Shown here: in pieces, positions 1 to 8,768 of the stretch
Layout of the letters: the number at the start of each line of letters is the position of its first letter
How positions within the stretch are numbered: the stretch's first letter is position 1
Origin: Oxobacter pfennigii
GTDB taxonomy: Bacteria; Bacillota; Clostridia; Clostridiales; Oxobacteraceae
DNA length: 64,000 bases
Assembly (NCBI RefSeq): GCF_001317355.1
Contig: NZ_LKET01000068.1
Span: forward strand, 1-64,000
Direction: 5' to 3'
Translations under genes and position numbers: made by a program
Notes under the pieces: generated by a model
The model's database searches: none
What the model saw: the letters and a program-made list of their open reading frames with translations, nothing else
Told to the model about the DNA's origin: nothing

Positions 1-2
1 TC

Positions 3-65
3 TTAGATGACCTTTTGCCCTGGTCAGAAAAACTCCCGATTGAATGTAAAAAACAGAATCAATAA
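3..65 (+). pseudogene. IS66-family transposase, C-terminal end (cut by window edge)
   Basis: An open frame entering from the left edge ends in LDDLLPWSEKLPIECK plus four residues and a TAA stop. The pattern LD-LLPW-x-LPxxC is the conserved end of IS66-type DDE transposases. Only the last 20 codons lie in the window, so I cannot say whether the element is intact. It sits just outside an RHS toxin locus, a type of locus often bordered by insertion sequences. Confidence 0.6.
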
Positions 66-126
66 ACCTTTTTAGCCATCAGAAATGACGGCTATATTTA
101 TATAAGTACGTATGGTTTACCGTTTA

Positions 127-268
127 CTATAAAACAGCGACCATCGTCGCTGCTTTATATTTTAATTCAGTTAACTTATCATCATTTAGAGTATATGCAT
201 AATGAGATTCTTGCACATATTGTTTCCCATTTGCACCTTTATACACAATCTTAAGTTCGGAAGCATGC
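127..268 (-). pseudogene. Fragment of an unidentified protein gene
   Basis: On the minus strand a 46-codon frame opens directly after an in-frame TAA, beginning with GTG, and ends in TAG. It encodes a normal-looking polypeptide (it includes VYKGANGKQYV and SHYAYTLNDDK) but has no clear ribosome binding site. The amino-acid mix looks like the C-terminus of a larger secreted or wall protein. I read it as a remnant. I do not recognise the family. Confidence 0.3.
135..160 (+). terminator. Intrinsic terminator-like hairpin
   Basis: CAGCGAC (135-141) and GTCGCTG (146-152) form a perfect 7-bp stem with a CATC loop, followed by CTTTATATTTT. It lies about 70 bp after the transposase stop codon and could end that transcript. 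Confidence 0.45.
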
Positions 269-269
269 A

Positions 270-824
270 CTTATAGAATACCCGTATCAAGGTTTCATAG
301 GGGCCATTGCTGACCCCTATGATTTTTAATTGAAATGTGTAAAAATAGGCACGTCCTCAATTATTCTGCTATGGAGCCTTGATAAGCTGTATAACTAAAG
401 GTTTATCGTATTTATTTGCCATTCCCGCTTAATCCAAATGATAATGATACCAAGCCTGTAGCGGACTTTCACCGCCGAGTCACCGCCTATGCCGGGCACA
501 CGTTAAAAAGGGGTGGTCGCAAACGACCACCCCTCGGATTACATCAGCCCGCAATGCGGGCTGAAAGCATATAGGTATCGTAGTCGGCGTCGGATTTGCA
601 ACAATGGAGTTGGGGTTATGATTTGCAGATTACTGCATTACCAAGGGTTACATAGGGGACATATGTATCAGTTGTATATCAACTGTAGTTTTTATAAATA
701 GCCTATACCTTATTTAGTTGCATGGGACATAGGCTATTTCAATTCTTACCAAGTTTTTTGTTTTCCCTTTTTGTTATGCACTGAGAAAAAGTAAAACCCC
801 TGAATGACTTTTAAACTCAATCCC
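270..824. other. Non-coding, hairpin-rich intergenic debris
   Basis: No convincing gene is seen here. The stretch holds three strong inverted repeats. The first is GGGGTGGTCG-CAAA-CGACCACCCC at 510-533. The second is a perfect TCAGCCCGCA-A-TGCGGGCTGA near 544-564. The third has 11-bp arms AAATAGCCTAT (696-706) and ATAGGCTATTT (729-739). A plus-strand frame over about 450-570 reads like a piece of a protein end (PVADFHRRVTAYAGHT) but is broken upstream. Together with the IS66 end this suggests several past rearrangements. Confidence 0.4.
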
Positions 825-1385
825 TTACTTTTTGGTCCCAGGAAAATTATTCTTTATTGGTTGAGTGTAATCCCAACTTAACAATTTGATATGGTATTTA
901 TTAAACAATTCGTCTGCCCGTATAATACCATCCCTGATACTTCCATCAGCATATTTTTCAAAATATCTTGCATTGGGAAAACTATGTGTATATGTTACTC
1001 CTTCATTCATATCGCCCATATAATATTGAGCAGAACCCGGGTAATAATATATTTCTTTTTTATCATCAACTTTCAACAACAGTATTTTTTGATTTCCGCT
1101 AGCTAAATGCTCCTTCCATTCGCGATATTTCCCCCGTCCCTCATCCATTCCAACTCCGTCATATTTACAAATCAAAGTGTCTTCAATTACTTTCTTTTCC
1201 CCGTTAATCTCATAAACTAGGCGAAATGGAAATTCGCTGTATATGATTTCAGGTTTAGGCGGATTTGGCAACAAGGAAATCCCCAAACCTATCATAACCC
1301 AAGGCAAAACAGTAATGCTTGCTATTATTACAACAATAGCTATCAACATTATAATAACAACAACTGAAAAAGTGTTTTTCTTCAA
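825..1385 (-). CDS. Candidate immunity protein for the RHS-lipase toxin
   Basis: The 186-residue protein has one N-terminal membrane helix (about residues 8-37, rich in Val/Ile/Leu) followed by a polar domain of about 145 residues with no family I recognise. It starts with TTG at 1385, and this overlaps the TGA stop of the upstream RHS gene (TTGA). The two are therefore translationally coupled, the usual layout for a polymorphic toxin and its cognate immunity protein. A membrane-anchored, outward-facing immunity protein would suit a toxin that attacks lipids. The immunity role is inferred from position only. Confidence 0.55.
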   Translation of the reverse strand: MKKNTFSVVVIIMLIAIVVIIASITVLPWVMIGLGISLLPNPPKPEIIYSEFPFRLVYEINGEKKVIEDTLICKYDGVGMDEGRGKYREWKEHLASGNQKILLLKVDDKKEIYYYPGSAQYYMGDMNEGVTYTHSFPNARYFEKYADGSIRDGIIRADELFNKYHIKLLSWDYTQPIKNNFPGTKK

Positions 1386-3814
1386 TTATACCCTGCCTCC
1401 TTAAGCGCTTCTTTGACTGCGCTCATCATATGATTCATTATCCTTTGAATTTTGTTTGTTTGCCAAAGCTGATACCAATTTCCCCCGTACTGTTGAGGTA
1501 AATACACCGCCTTGCCTATGGGTTTACTGAACCCTCCCTCTGTGGCATTTAATGCATCGCCTTTTACAATGAATGCAGTCATGTTGGCAGTATAATTCGA
1601 AGAATCTAGCCCGTATGCGCTCGGATTAACGGTTGCAGGATTGAATATGATACTATTTTTGTTTCTTGATAATGCATTTGCAGCTGCTTCTGCTCCTCCT
1701 TTCGAGTGTCCAACCATAGTTATCTCATAGCCTGAATGATTATCAACAAATTCATTCGATTTTTTAATTGATACTTTCATATCAGCTGATAAACCAAATA
1801 GCTGTTGAAAATTATTTTTCCAGTCACTCACATTAGTAGGCGTTGTACCTTTATTAACCAGTGCATACTCAGTTGTTCCATCATCCTTTACCCTTGAATA
1901 AACTCCCATTTTCATGTTATCTCCGTCTGTTATTATATCTTCAAATTTCCACCCGCCCGAAAGTATGTATTCTTTTCCTTTTTCGGCAGTATAAATATTT
2001 TCAGCCATAAACGCAGCTTCTATTGGTGTTGGAATATGTCCACTTGGGTCAAAAAAGTTAATAGGATTATTATAGCAGTACACGTAGAGGTTAAGACTCA
2101 ATGGGTCTTTTGCTTCTCCGGGATAACTATCTTCTGAAATAAAGCGTCCAATATTCGGGTCATAATACCTGGCCCTGAGATAATACAAGCCTGTTTCATC
2201 GTCAAGATACTCACCGGCATAACGGAAGGGATTATCTACTTTCTCAACTTCCTGCTGCCATACGTCGGTGAATCTGCTGTTGCCGAAGGAATTGCTGCTA
2301 TTTACCTCTTCCATGCCATATGGGTCATAGGTGTAATCCTTGATTACATCACTGTTTTCATTGAGCAGCTTCACTACATCCCCATGGGTATTATGAAGGT
2401 AGCTATAAATTCCGGCATCCGTTTCCCTATATATCAGCCTGTTTCCCCTGATATTCTTTGCAGTGACTTCGTTATTGCTTGTTTCGAGCAATATATTCCC
2501 GCGGTCATAGTAATAGCTTATAACCTCGTCGTCAAAACCCTTTGCTGCCCTTAAACCATCACCGTTGTATATATACTCAGCAATTCTGTCATCAGGGGTT
2601 ATAACCTTCTCAAGCTGGTTATATCCGTTGAATATATACTCGAACTTTTTATTTGCAGCAAGGTTTCCGCTATGCTTTACTGCTTCTTCTTTTGTTTTTA
2701 GATTTCCTTCAAGGTCATAGGAGAATCTTTGCTCTACATTCCGGTCACCCTCTGCGGTCTCCGTTAAAAGAAGCCTGCTGTTCCTGTCATATAAATAGGA
2801 AGTTTCCGATATTTTATTGCCCTTTACTTCAACAGCCCCTGATATGTTGCTTAAGTCGTCATACCTATAATCTATCACTCCGTCATCAGAAAGTAAAACA
2901 GTCTTAAGCCTGGATAGGGGGTCGTAATAATATTTTGTTACAACACCGTTTTCATCCTTTTCAACCTGGTTGCCCCTTTGGTCGTAGGAGTATCTGAATG
3001 AGTCAAGGATGGTATCTCCGGATACATGGCTCATGCTTTTTATGCTGCCGGAATTATAGTAGCTGTAGTCTGTACTTATGCCGGTAATGCCGTCATGCTC
3101 TTCAACCAGCCTGCCTATGGCATCGTACCTGTAGCTATAGTTTCTGCCCTTTTCATTTACCCGGATTAATCTCCCGTTTTTATCATATCCATTTTGGATA
3201 TTTACGTGCTCAAGGCTTCCCTGTAAGACCTTTATTCCTGTTATCCTGTCGGTACTGTCGTACTCGTAGTACTGGTTAATGCTGCCTTCATATTTTGTCT
3301 GCACAAGCCTGCCTAAAGAGTCATACTCATTAACTGTTGTACCAGAAGAATCCGACATCTTTACCCTGTTACCAAGGAGATCATATGTTACCTGTACCGC
3401 ATTTTCTTTGCCGTCCTTGCTGTTTTCCTTATATATAACCCTGTTTAGCCCGTCATATCTGTATGAAGTTACAACGCCGTTCCTGTCCGTTTCTGAAACC
3501 AGGTTGCCGTTGTTGTCATATTCATACAAGGTCTCTCTGACTTCAGGGTCCTTTGTCAGCTCAAGCCTTCCTAATTCATCGTACGCATATGTTTCTTCCG
3601 AGTAATCAGAATCATTCCAGCTGTTCAGCCCCTTCTTTATGTTTTCAATATTCCCCTCTTTGTCATACTCCACCTTTGTGATGTTTGACGTATCGGAGTC
3701 AATGACCTTTTGCACATAAGTTTTCTCAATAGTAAGGAAGGTCACAACAGCCGGAGCTGTGTGATCCATGTTCGTAACACTAATCAATAATATCTGCGAT
3801 ATACAGTGGAACAT
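1382..3814 (-). CDS. RHS/YD-repeat polymorphic toxin, N-terminally truncated, lipase-like tip
   Basis: The product has up to 810 residues, nearly all YD repeats (for example YDELGRLELT and YDNNGNLVSETDRNG). The hyperconserved RHS core end follows (ETGLYYLRARYYDPNIGRF and NNPINFFDPSGH). After the DPSGH boundary comes a variable tip of about 215 residues with GHSKGG (Ser about 704), GDALN (Asp about 753) and IMNH (His about 795). This is the Ser-Asp-His layout of an alpha/beta-hydrolase lipase, so a phospholipase-type toxin is likely. Full RHS proteins are far longer and carry secretion domains, and none of that is present. The first 30 or so residues do not look like RHS and overlap the gene before it; ATG at 3769 is an alternative start. 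It is probably a displaced orphan RHS end that may need recombination or a partner to be secreted. Confidence 0.75.
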   Translation of the reverse strand: MFHCISQILLISVTNMDHTAPAVVTFLTIEKTYVQKVIDSDTSNITKVEYDKEGNIENIKKGLNSWNDSDYSEETYAYDELGRLELTKDPEVRETLYEYDNNGNLVSETDRNGVVTSYRYDGLNRVIYKENSKDGKENAVQVTYDLLGNRVKMSDSSGTTVNEYDSLGRLVQTKYEGSINQYYEYDSTDRITGIKVLQGSLEHVNIQNGYDKNGRLIRVNEKGRNYSYRYDAIGRLVEEHDGITGISTDYSYYNSGSIKSMSHVSGDTILDSFRYSYDQRGNQVEKDENGVVTKYYYDPLSRLKTVLLSDDGVIDYRYDDLSNISGAVEVKGNKISETSYLYDRNSRLLLTETAEGDRNVEQRFSYDLEGNLKTKEEAVKHSGNLAANKKFEYIFNGYNQLEKVITPDDRIAEYIYNGDGLRAAKGFDDEVISYYYDRGNILLETSNNEVTAKNIRGNRLIYRETDAGIYSYLHNTHGDVVKLLNENSDVIKDYTYDPYGMEEVNSSNSFGNSRFTDVWQQEVEKVDNPFRYAGEYLDDETGLYYLRARYYDPNIGRFISEDSYPGEAKDPLSLNLYVYCYNNPINFFDPSGHIPTPIEAAFMAENIYTAEKGKEYILSGGWKFEDIITDGDNMKMGVYSRVKDDGTTEYALVNKGTTPTNVSDWKNNFQQLFGLSADMKVSIKKSNEFVDNHSGYEITMVGHSKGGAEAAANALSRNKNSIIFNPATVNPSAYGLDSSNYTANMTAFIVKGDALNATEGGFSKPIGKAVYLPQQYGGNWYQLWQTNKIQRIMNHMMSAVKEALKEAGYN

Positions 3815-3983
3815 TATCCGCTAATTTGTTCTGTAAGCATTCCATATGACAGAACAACTGTTGTTCCTGCTGTAAATCTCGTTCTTTATCCCAATTTGAT
3901 ACTACAAGAAGTGCTGTAATATCAATTTGATTAGATTCTATTTTGTCCCCACAAAAGCAGCATTGATATTTCTGATTGCTCAT
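3780..3983 (-). CDS. Small CxxC/CHxxC zinc-binding protein, possible orphan immunity protein
   Basis: The 67-residue protein has an N-terminal CCFCG knuckle and a later FCHMEC pair, enough for one zinc site. The body is acidic and ends in IADIID. It lies immediately upstream of, and overlaps, the ragged start of the RHS fragment. In RHS loci this is where an immunity gene from an older toxin tip is left behind when a new tip-immunity cassette arrives downstream. That role is inference from layout; the sequence itself supports only a small zinc-binding protein. Confidence 0.5.
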   Translation of the reverse strand: MSNQKYQCCFCGDKIESNQIDITALLVVSNWDKERDLQQEQQLFCHMECLQNKLADNVPLYIADIID

Positions 3984-4142
3984 TTACTCGATACCTCACT
4001 TCCATCCATAGTTTTTACTTAATCTGTCTAACGAGTTTTAGTTTTAATATATCAGCCATATAAACCCATTTCAAGCGGGAATGGATGGTCTGACATCCTT
4101 AATATGGTAATCTCCATATACTCCCCTTGCAGCAGACAGTAA

Positions 4143-4168
4143 AAAAAAGAGGCAGATAAAAATCTGCC
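4143..4168 (-). terminator. Terminator after pheT
   Basis: On the minus strand GGCAGAT-TTTT-ATCTGCC is followed by TCTTTTTTTT, a classic intrinsic terminator. It lies 8 bp after the pheT stop and closes the pheST operon. Confidence 0.85.
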
Positions 4169-4175
4169 CCGTTAG

Positions 4176-6557
4176 CTACATTCTGAGCTGGCCACCCAGC
4201 TTTTGTTCAATTGTCTTTATAATCTGGTCGTGGACTTTGTTTACTTCGTCGTCGGTAAGGGTTTTGTTTTCCGACCTGTAAGTAATAGAGTATGCCACGC
4301 TCTTTTTATTTTCGGGAATCTGCTTGCCCTTGTATACGTCAAAGAGCTTTATGCTTTCAACTAGCTCTCCGCCTTTTGCTTTAACTATTTCCTCAATCTG
4401 ACCTACCATCACTTCGTCAGGGATTAAAAGCGCCATATCCCTTTCGACGGCAGGATATTTAGGCAGTGACTTGAACTTCCTTTCAAGCTCGCAATTGGCT
4501 AATATCATATCGTAATCCAGTTCGCATATATATACGCTGACAGGTATATCGTATCTTTCCTGAATATCCGGGTGGATTTCGCCTACGACTCCAACTTCCT
4601 TGTTCTTTATGAGAATCTTCGCTGTCTTTCCCGAATGGAAGGTGGGATTTTCGGATTCCCTTACAAAATCGTATTTGCTTATGCCAAGCTCTTTAAAGAG
4701 AAGCTCTATTACTCCCTTTATGTCGTAGAAATCAACGCTGCCGTACATACCCATGCAAAGCATCTTCTTTTCATTGGGAAGCTTTGCAGTTTTGTCTTCA
4801 AGGGGCAAGTAGACTCTTCCTATTTCAAAGAACTGCCCGTTTTCAATCTTCCTGCTGTAGTTTCTGCTTATAACTTCCATCATGCTGGGAATTACTGTAG
4901 TCCTCATTATGCTCATTTCTTCGCCTAATGGGTTTAATATGCGGACCACATTCCTCAAGCTGCTGTCTTCTGGTATATTAACTTTATCAAAATTGGTTTC
5001 GCTGACAAAGGAATAGGTTATTGCCTCATAAAGTCCGGCAGCTGCTAAAACAGTCTTTGTCCTGTCTTCAATTTTCTGCTCTTCGTTTTTGCCGCCCTGG
5101 GTAGTTTCACCTCTTATAAGGGTGGTCTTGATATTATCATAACCATAAATCCTTGCAATCTCTTCGGCGATGTCAACCTCAAGCTCCAGATCGCTTCTGA
5201 ATGTTGGTATTTTAGCCTTCAGAACATCTCCTGGAATGACTTCAATGTCAAGGGAATGAAGGATTTTTATCATATCATCGCCGGATATATCGGTACCCAG
5301 GAATTTATTAATCCTCTCAATGCTAATATCTATTGTCCAGGGCTCTAATTTATTGTCATATTTATCGATTGCGCCTCCTACAACTTCTCCTGCGTCCAGT
5401 TCTGCAACCAGCTCTACCGCCCTGTTTACGGCGCTTATTGCAACATTGGGATCTATGCCCTTTTCAAACCTTGATGAAGCCTCTGTCCTGAAGCCTAGTG
5501 TCTTGGCCGTTAATCTTATGGAGGTACCGTTGAAATTTGCTGCTTCAAAGAGAATGGAAGTAGTGCTATCTTTAACTTCGGAATTTTCTCCTCCCATTAC
5601 TCCGGCAACGCCTAAGGCTTTTTTAGCATCTGTAATTAAAAGCATTGAATCATCAAGAGTCTTTTCTTTTCCGTCAAGAGTTGTTATCTTTTCTCCCTTT
5701 TTTGCCCTTCTTACGATAATCTTTTTGCCTTCAATGGTATCATAATCGAAGGCATGAAGGGGCTGGCCGTATTCCAGCATTACGTAGTTTGTGATATCAA
5801 CTATATTGCTTATAGGCCTTACTCCCGCTTCAATAAGCCTTTCCTTAAGCCATTCGGGAGACTCTTTTATTTTTACGTTTTTAACCAGCCTTGCAACATA
5901 TCTTGGACATAGGTCTTTATCGGCAACTTCAATTTCGATATATTTGTTTATATCCCCGCTGTTTTCAGTAACCTTAATCTCAGGTATTTTTAACTCCCTG
6001 TTAAAGGTTGCCGAGGCCTCCCTTGCCATACCGATAATACTTAAGCAGTCCGGCCTGTTGGATGTTATTTCAAAATCTATAATTACGCTGTTTAAGCCTA
6101 GGATTTCCTTTATATCCACTCCGAGGGGAGTATTTTCAGGGAGTATGTGTATCCCGTGAACGGCATCCTTTATTTCAAGTCCTAATTCTGTGGCAGAACA
6201 CATCATGCCGTTGGATTCAACGCCCCTTAGCTTGCCTTTTTTGATTTTTACTCCGCCGGGCAAAGTTGAACCGTGAAGGGCAACGGGAACAATATCCCCC
6301 TCCTTCATGTTATCGGCGCCTGTTACAATCTGTATACTTTCACCGCCTGCGTTTAGCTGGCAGACCACCAGCTTGTCGGCATCGGGGTGCCTGTCAACTT
6401 TCAATACCTTCGCCGTAACAACATTGGTTATTTCTTTTCCTGTTTCTATTACTTCTTCAACCTTTGAACCCGACATGGTCATTTCATCTGCAAAAACCTC
6501 CGGGTTTATGTCATTTATCTTAACATAGCTGTTGAGCCATTTTAATGGTACAAGCAT
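4176..6557 (-). CDS. pheT: Phenylalanine-tRNA ligase beta subunit
   Basis: PheT forms an alpha2-beta2 complex with PheS that charges tRNA-Phe in the cytoplasm; the beta chain carries editing and tRNA-binding functions. The 793-residue length is normal for the bacterial form. Visible parts in order are an N-terminal MLVPLKWLNSYV start and an EMAP-like tRNA-binding domain (about 40-150, DRHPDADKLVVCQLN). They are followed by the B3/B4 editing region (ITSNRPDCLSIIGMAREAS, then IVDITNYVMLEYGQPLHAFD), the B5 domain, the catalytic-like core, and the FDX-ACB anticodon-arm domain (last 95 residues, KYPAVERDMALLI). It follows pheS by 12 bp and is controlled by the T-box upstream of pheS. Confidence 0.97.
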   Translation of the reverse strand: MLVPLKWLNSYVKINDINPEVFADEMTMSGSKVEEVIETGKEITNVVTAKVLKVDRHPDADKLVVCQLNAGGESIQIVTGADNMKEGDIVPVALHGSTLPGGVKIKKGKLRGVESNGMMCSATELGLEIKDAVHGIHILPENTPLGVDIKEILGLNSVIIDFEITSNRPDCLSIIGMAREASATFNRELKIPEIKVTENSGDINKYIEIEVADKDLCPRYVARLVKNVKIKESPEWLKERLIEAGVRPISNIVDITNYVMLEYGQPLHAFDYDTIEGKKIIVRRAKKGEKITTLDGKEKTLDDSMLLITDAKKALGVAGVMGGENSEVKDSTTSILFEAANFNGTSIRLTAKTLGFRTEASSRFEKGIDPNVAISAVNRAVELVAELDAGEVVGGAIDKYDNKLEPWTIDISIERINKFLGTDISGDDMIKILHSLDIEVIPGDVLKAKIPTFRSDLELEVDIAEEIARIYGYDNIKTTLIRGETTQGGKNEEQKIEDRTKTVLAAAGLYEAITYSFVSETNFDKVNIPEDSSLRNVVRILNPLGEEMSIMRTTVIPSMMEVISRNYSRKIENGQFFEIGRVYLPLEDKTAKLPNEKKMLCMGMYGSVDFYDIKGVIELLFKELGISKYDFVRESENPTFHSGKTAKILIKNKEVGVVGEIHPDIQERYDIPVSVYICELDYDMILANCELERKFKSLPKYPAVERDMALLIPDEVMVGQIEEIVKAKGGELVESIKLFDVYKGKQIPENKKSVAYSITYRSENKTLTDDEVNKVHDQIIKTIEQKLGGQLRM

Positions 6558-6569
6558 CAGTAACCCTCC

Positions 6570-7589
6570 TTAAAACTGTTTTAAAAATCTCACATCATTT
6601 TCGTAGAATAGCCTTATATCATCAATACCGTATTTAATAAGGGCTATTCTTTCCAACCCCACACCGAAGGCAAAGCCGGTGTATTTTTTAGAATCGATGC
6701 CGCAGTTTTCAAGTACCTTCACATGAACCATGCCGGAACCCAATATCTCAATCCAGCCTGTTCCTTTACACAACCTGCAGCCCCTTCCCTTGCACAGTAC
6801 ACAGCTTACGTCCACCTCTGCGCTGGGCTCCGTAAAATTAAAATGGTGAGGCCTGAACTTGGTCCTGGTGTCTTCACCAAAGAGCTTTTTGGCAAATACA
6901 TCCAGGGTACCTTTTAAGTCTCCCATAGTTATTCCCTCATCTACAACAAGGCCTTCAATCTGGTTAAATACCGGTGAATGGGAGGCATCGGGGGTGTCGG
7001 AACGATAAACCCTTCCAGGGACTATTATTCTAATTGGCGGCTTATGCTTTTCCATATGCCTTGCCTGCATTGGTGAAGTATGAGTCCTTAAAACCACATC
7101 GTCATTTATATAGAAGGTATCCTGTACATCCCTTGCAGGATGGTTTTTAGGAATATTCATAGCTTCGAAATTATAATAATCCAATTCTACCTCAGGGCCT
7201 TCAACTATTGAAAAGCCCATGCCGTTGAATATATCCTTAACCTCATCCAAGACCAGCGTGAGAGGATGCTTTGAACCCATGGTTCTTACTCTTCCCGGCA
7301 TGGATATATCTATAATTTCGCTTTTCATCTTTTCATTTTTTTCTTTAGTCTTAAGGGCATCAAAGGCCTGATCCAAAAGTGCCTCTATATCAACCCTTAC
7401 TTCGTTTGCCAGCTTGCCTATAATTGGGCGCTCCTCATTGGACAGGGAGCCCATCCCCCTTAATATTGAAGTTAAACTGCCCTTTTTTCCTAAGTATTTA
7501 ACTCTTACGGAATCTAATTCAGCAGTGTTCGATGCAGTTTTTATATCTGCTGCTGCTTCATTTTTTATTTGCATCAGTTGTTCTCTCAT
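6570..7589 (-). CDS. pheS: Phenylalanine-tRNA ligase alpha subunit
   Basis: PheS is the catalytic subunit that activates Phe with ATP and transfers it to tRNA-Phe. I start it at ATG 7589 ([16 protein letters not shown]), which has an AGGAG site 8 bp upstream; the frame stays open to 7670 but that part is the leader. The 339 residues comprise an N-terminal coiled coil (about 1-85) and the class II core with motif 2 ([22 protein letters not shown]) and motif 3 ([18 protein letters not shown]). The active-site region [12 protein letters not shown] is present. There is an unusual [17 protein letters not shown] zinc-knuckle-like stretch, common in Clostridia PheS. Confidence 0.97.
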   Translation of the reverse strand: MREQLMQIKNEAAADIKTASNTAELDSVRVKYLGKKGSLTSILRGMGSLSNEERPIIGKLANEVRVDIEALLDQAFDALKTKEKNEKMKSEIIDISMPGRVRTMGSKHPLTLVLDEVKDIFNGMGFSIVEGPEVELDYYNFEAMNIPKNHPARDVQDTFYINDDVVLRTHTSPMQARHMEKHKPPIRIIVPGRVYRSDTPDASHSPVFNQIEGLVVDEGITMGDLKGTLDVFAKKLFGEDTRTKFRPHHFNFTEPSAEVDVSCVLCKGRGCRLCKGTGWIEILGSGMVHVKVLENCGIDSKKYTGFAFGVGLERIALIKYGIDDIRLFYENDVRFLKQF

Positions 7590-7614
7590 GATAAACTCCT
7601 TTCCGGTTTCTAAA

Positions 7615-7880
7615 TAAAATAAATAAAACCTCCGTCCACTAAAGGGACGGAGGTTAATCCGCGGTACCACCCAATTTGGTAAAACCCACTTAAATCTTTA
7701 ACGGAAAACCCGTCAGGCTCTACTTAATTTCAAGCCCGAAGTTCAGGAGCGAACTTTCATATCCCCTTATTCTTAAGATGCTCTCAATCCATGGCATCTA
7801 TTCCCTGTAGAAAGAAAAATATTACTCTTCTCCGTCATCACTGCAGAATATATGAAATTATATGAATTCTTCTAAGAATA
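7615..7880 (-). promoter_or_regulatory. T-box riboswitch, tRNA-Phe responsive
   Basis: This leader of pheST reads uncharged tRNA-Phe. The conserved T-box GGGTGGTACCGCGG is at 7659-7672. It is followed by the terminator hairpin CCTCCGTCCC-TTTAG-TGGACGGAGG and a T-run. Stem I contains the AGTGA element and a loop in which GAAAG is followed by TTC (7751-7753), matching a Phe specifier. When tRNA-Phe is uncharged the antiterminator should form and pheST be expressed. Confidence 0.93.
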
Positions 7881-7885
7881 TGCTT

Positions 7886-7913
7886 ATTATAACATTTTAA
7901 CCATTTTTGTCAA
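7886..7913 (-). promoter_or_regulatory. pheST promoter
   Basis: There is a perfect TTGACA (-35, 7908-7913) and a perfect TATAAT (-10, 7886-7891) with a 16-bp spacer. It lies partly inside the 3' end of the neighbouring methyltransferase gene and starts the T-box leader. Confidence 0.85.
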
Positions 7914-8706
7914 TATCCATCCTCTGGCGTGCTATTTCAAACATAACTATGCCGGCAGACACCGACGCATTCAGCGATTCTGCCCGGCCCGGCATGGGAA
8001 TTTTAATTAATTTATCTGCTTTATTCAATAAGACTGCTTCCACTCCATTTGCTTCATTGCCTATTATTACAGCCGTTTTTCCTCTGTAGTTTTCATCATA
8101 ATAAAAAGACTTTGCATCAAGGCTTGTTGCATATATTAAAAAGCCTGATTTTTTCATCCGTTCTGCTGCCCCGTTAATATCATTTGATAGGATTATCGGA
8201 ATATGAAATATTGAGCCCATGGTGGAACGCAGCACCTTTGGTGAATAGGGGTCAACGCTTCCATTGGATAAAACTATTAAGTCAGCTCCGGCGGCATCAG
8301 CAGTTCTTATTATAGTACCCATATTGCCAGGGTCCTGAATTCTGTCGGCAACAATTGTATAATTTGAATTTAAAAAAAGCAAGTCTTCATCATAATGCTT
8401 TTGCTTTACAACCGCAGCTATGCCCTGGGGAGTCTCGGTATCGCATATGTCCTTCATTAATTTATCCTCTGCTGCATATACTGTTATTCCTTTATCCTTC
8501 AGGTTTTTTATTAAAATTTCAGCCCTGTCCCCTTTTAATTCATGGGAGCATATGCAGTATTTTATATCGGCATTGGAAATTAAGGCCTCTTCAATAAACC
8601 GTATGCCTTCTATGAGAAATTCGCCATTTTCCAGGCGGGTCTTTTTATTTTTAAGCTTTCTTATATATTTTAAAATCTGATTATCCTTGCTTTTTATGAT
8701 TTCCAT
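7897..8706 (-). CDS. TrmH/SpoU-family RNA 2'-O-methyltransferase
   Basis: This SPOUT-fold enzyme uses SAM to methylate a ribose 2'-OH in RNA, most likely 23S rRNA. The 269 residues comprise an N-terminal SpoU substrate-binding domain (about 1-100, ending TPQGIAAVV) and the SpoU catalytic domain. That domain has motif 1 DRIQDPGNMGTIIRTADAAG, motif 2 IIGNEANGV, and motif 3 IPMPGRAESLNASVSAGI. This is the layout of B. subtilis YsgA and related paralogues, a gene often found near pheST. The exact target nucleotide cannot be told from sequence. Confidence 0.9.
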   Translation of the reverse strand: MEIIKSKDNQILKYIRKLKNKKTRLENGEFLIEGIRFIEEALISNADIKYCICSHELKGDRAEILIKNLKDKGITVYAAEDKLMKDICDTETPQGIAAVVKQKHYDEDLLFLNSNYTIVADRIQDPGNMGTIIRTADAAGADLIVLSNGSVDPYSPKVLRSTMGSIFHIPIILSNDINGAAERMKKSGFLIYATSLDAKSFYYDENYRGKTAVIIGNEANGVEAVLLNKADKLIKIPMPGRAESLNASVSAGIVMFEIARQRMDIDKNG

Positions 8707-8742
8707 AATAACTCATCCTTCCGGAAAATCATGATTATAGAA

Positions 8743-8768
8743 AAATAGAGTGTATATCACACCCTATT
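8743..8768 (-). terminator. Terminator after the potassium-uptake operon
   Basis: The minus strand reads AATAGGGTGT-GATAT-ACACTCTATT followed by TTTC, a 10-bp stem with one G-U pair. The stop codon of the KtrA-like gene lies in the stem. Confidence 0.6.

Noticed and set aside
513-701. 62-codon plus-strand frame
   Set aside because: It is built over two palindromes, has no ribosome binding site and its sequence is not protein-like.
2653-3605. Plus-strand frames opposite the RHS gene
   Set aside because: They are shadows of the YD repeats: repeat-rich composition on the other strand leaves long open frames without ribosome sites.
1382-3700. Periodic DNA that might be a CRISPR or tandem DNA repeat
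   Set aside because: The period is imperfect at DNA level and follows the YD protein repeat; there are no constant repeats with unique spacers.
5320-6528. Hydrophobic plus-strand frames inside pheT
   Set aside because: They lie antisense to a complete, conserved gene in the expected operon and have no start signals.
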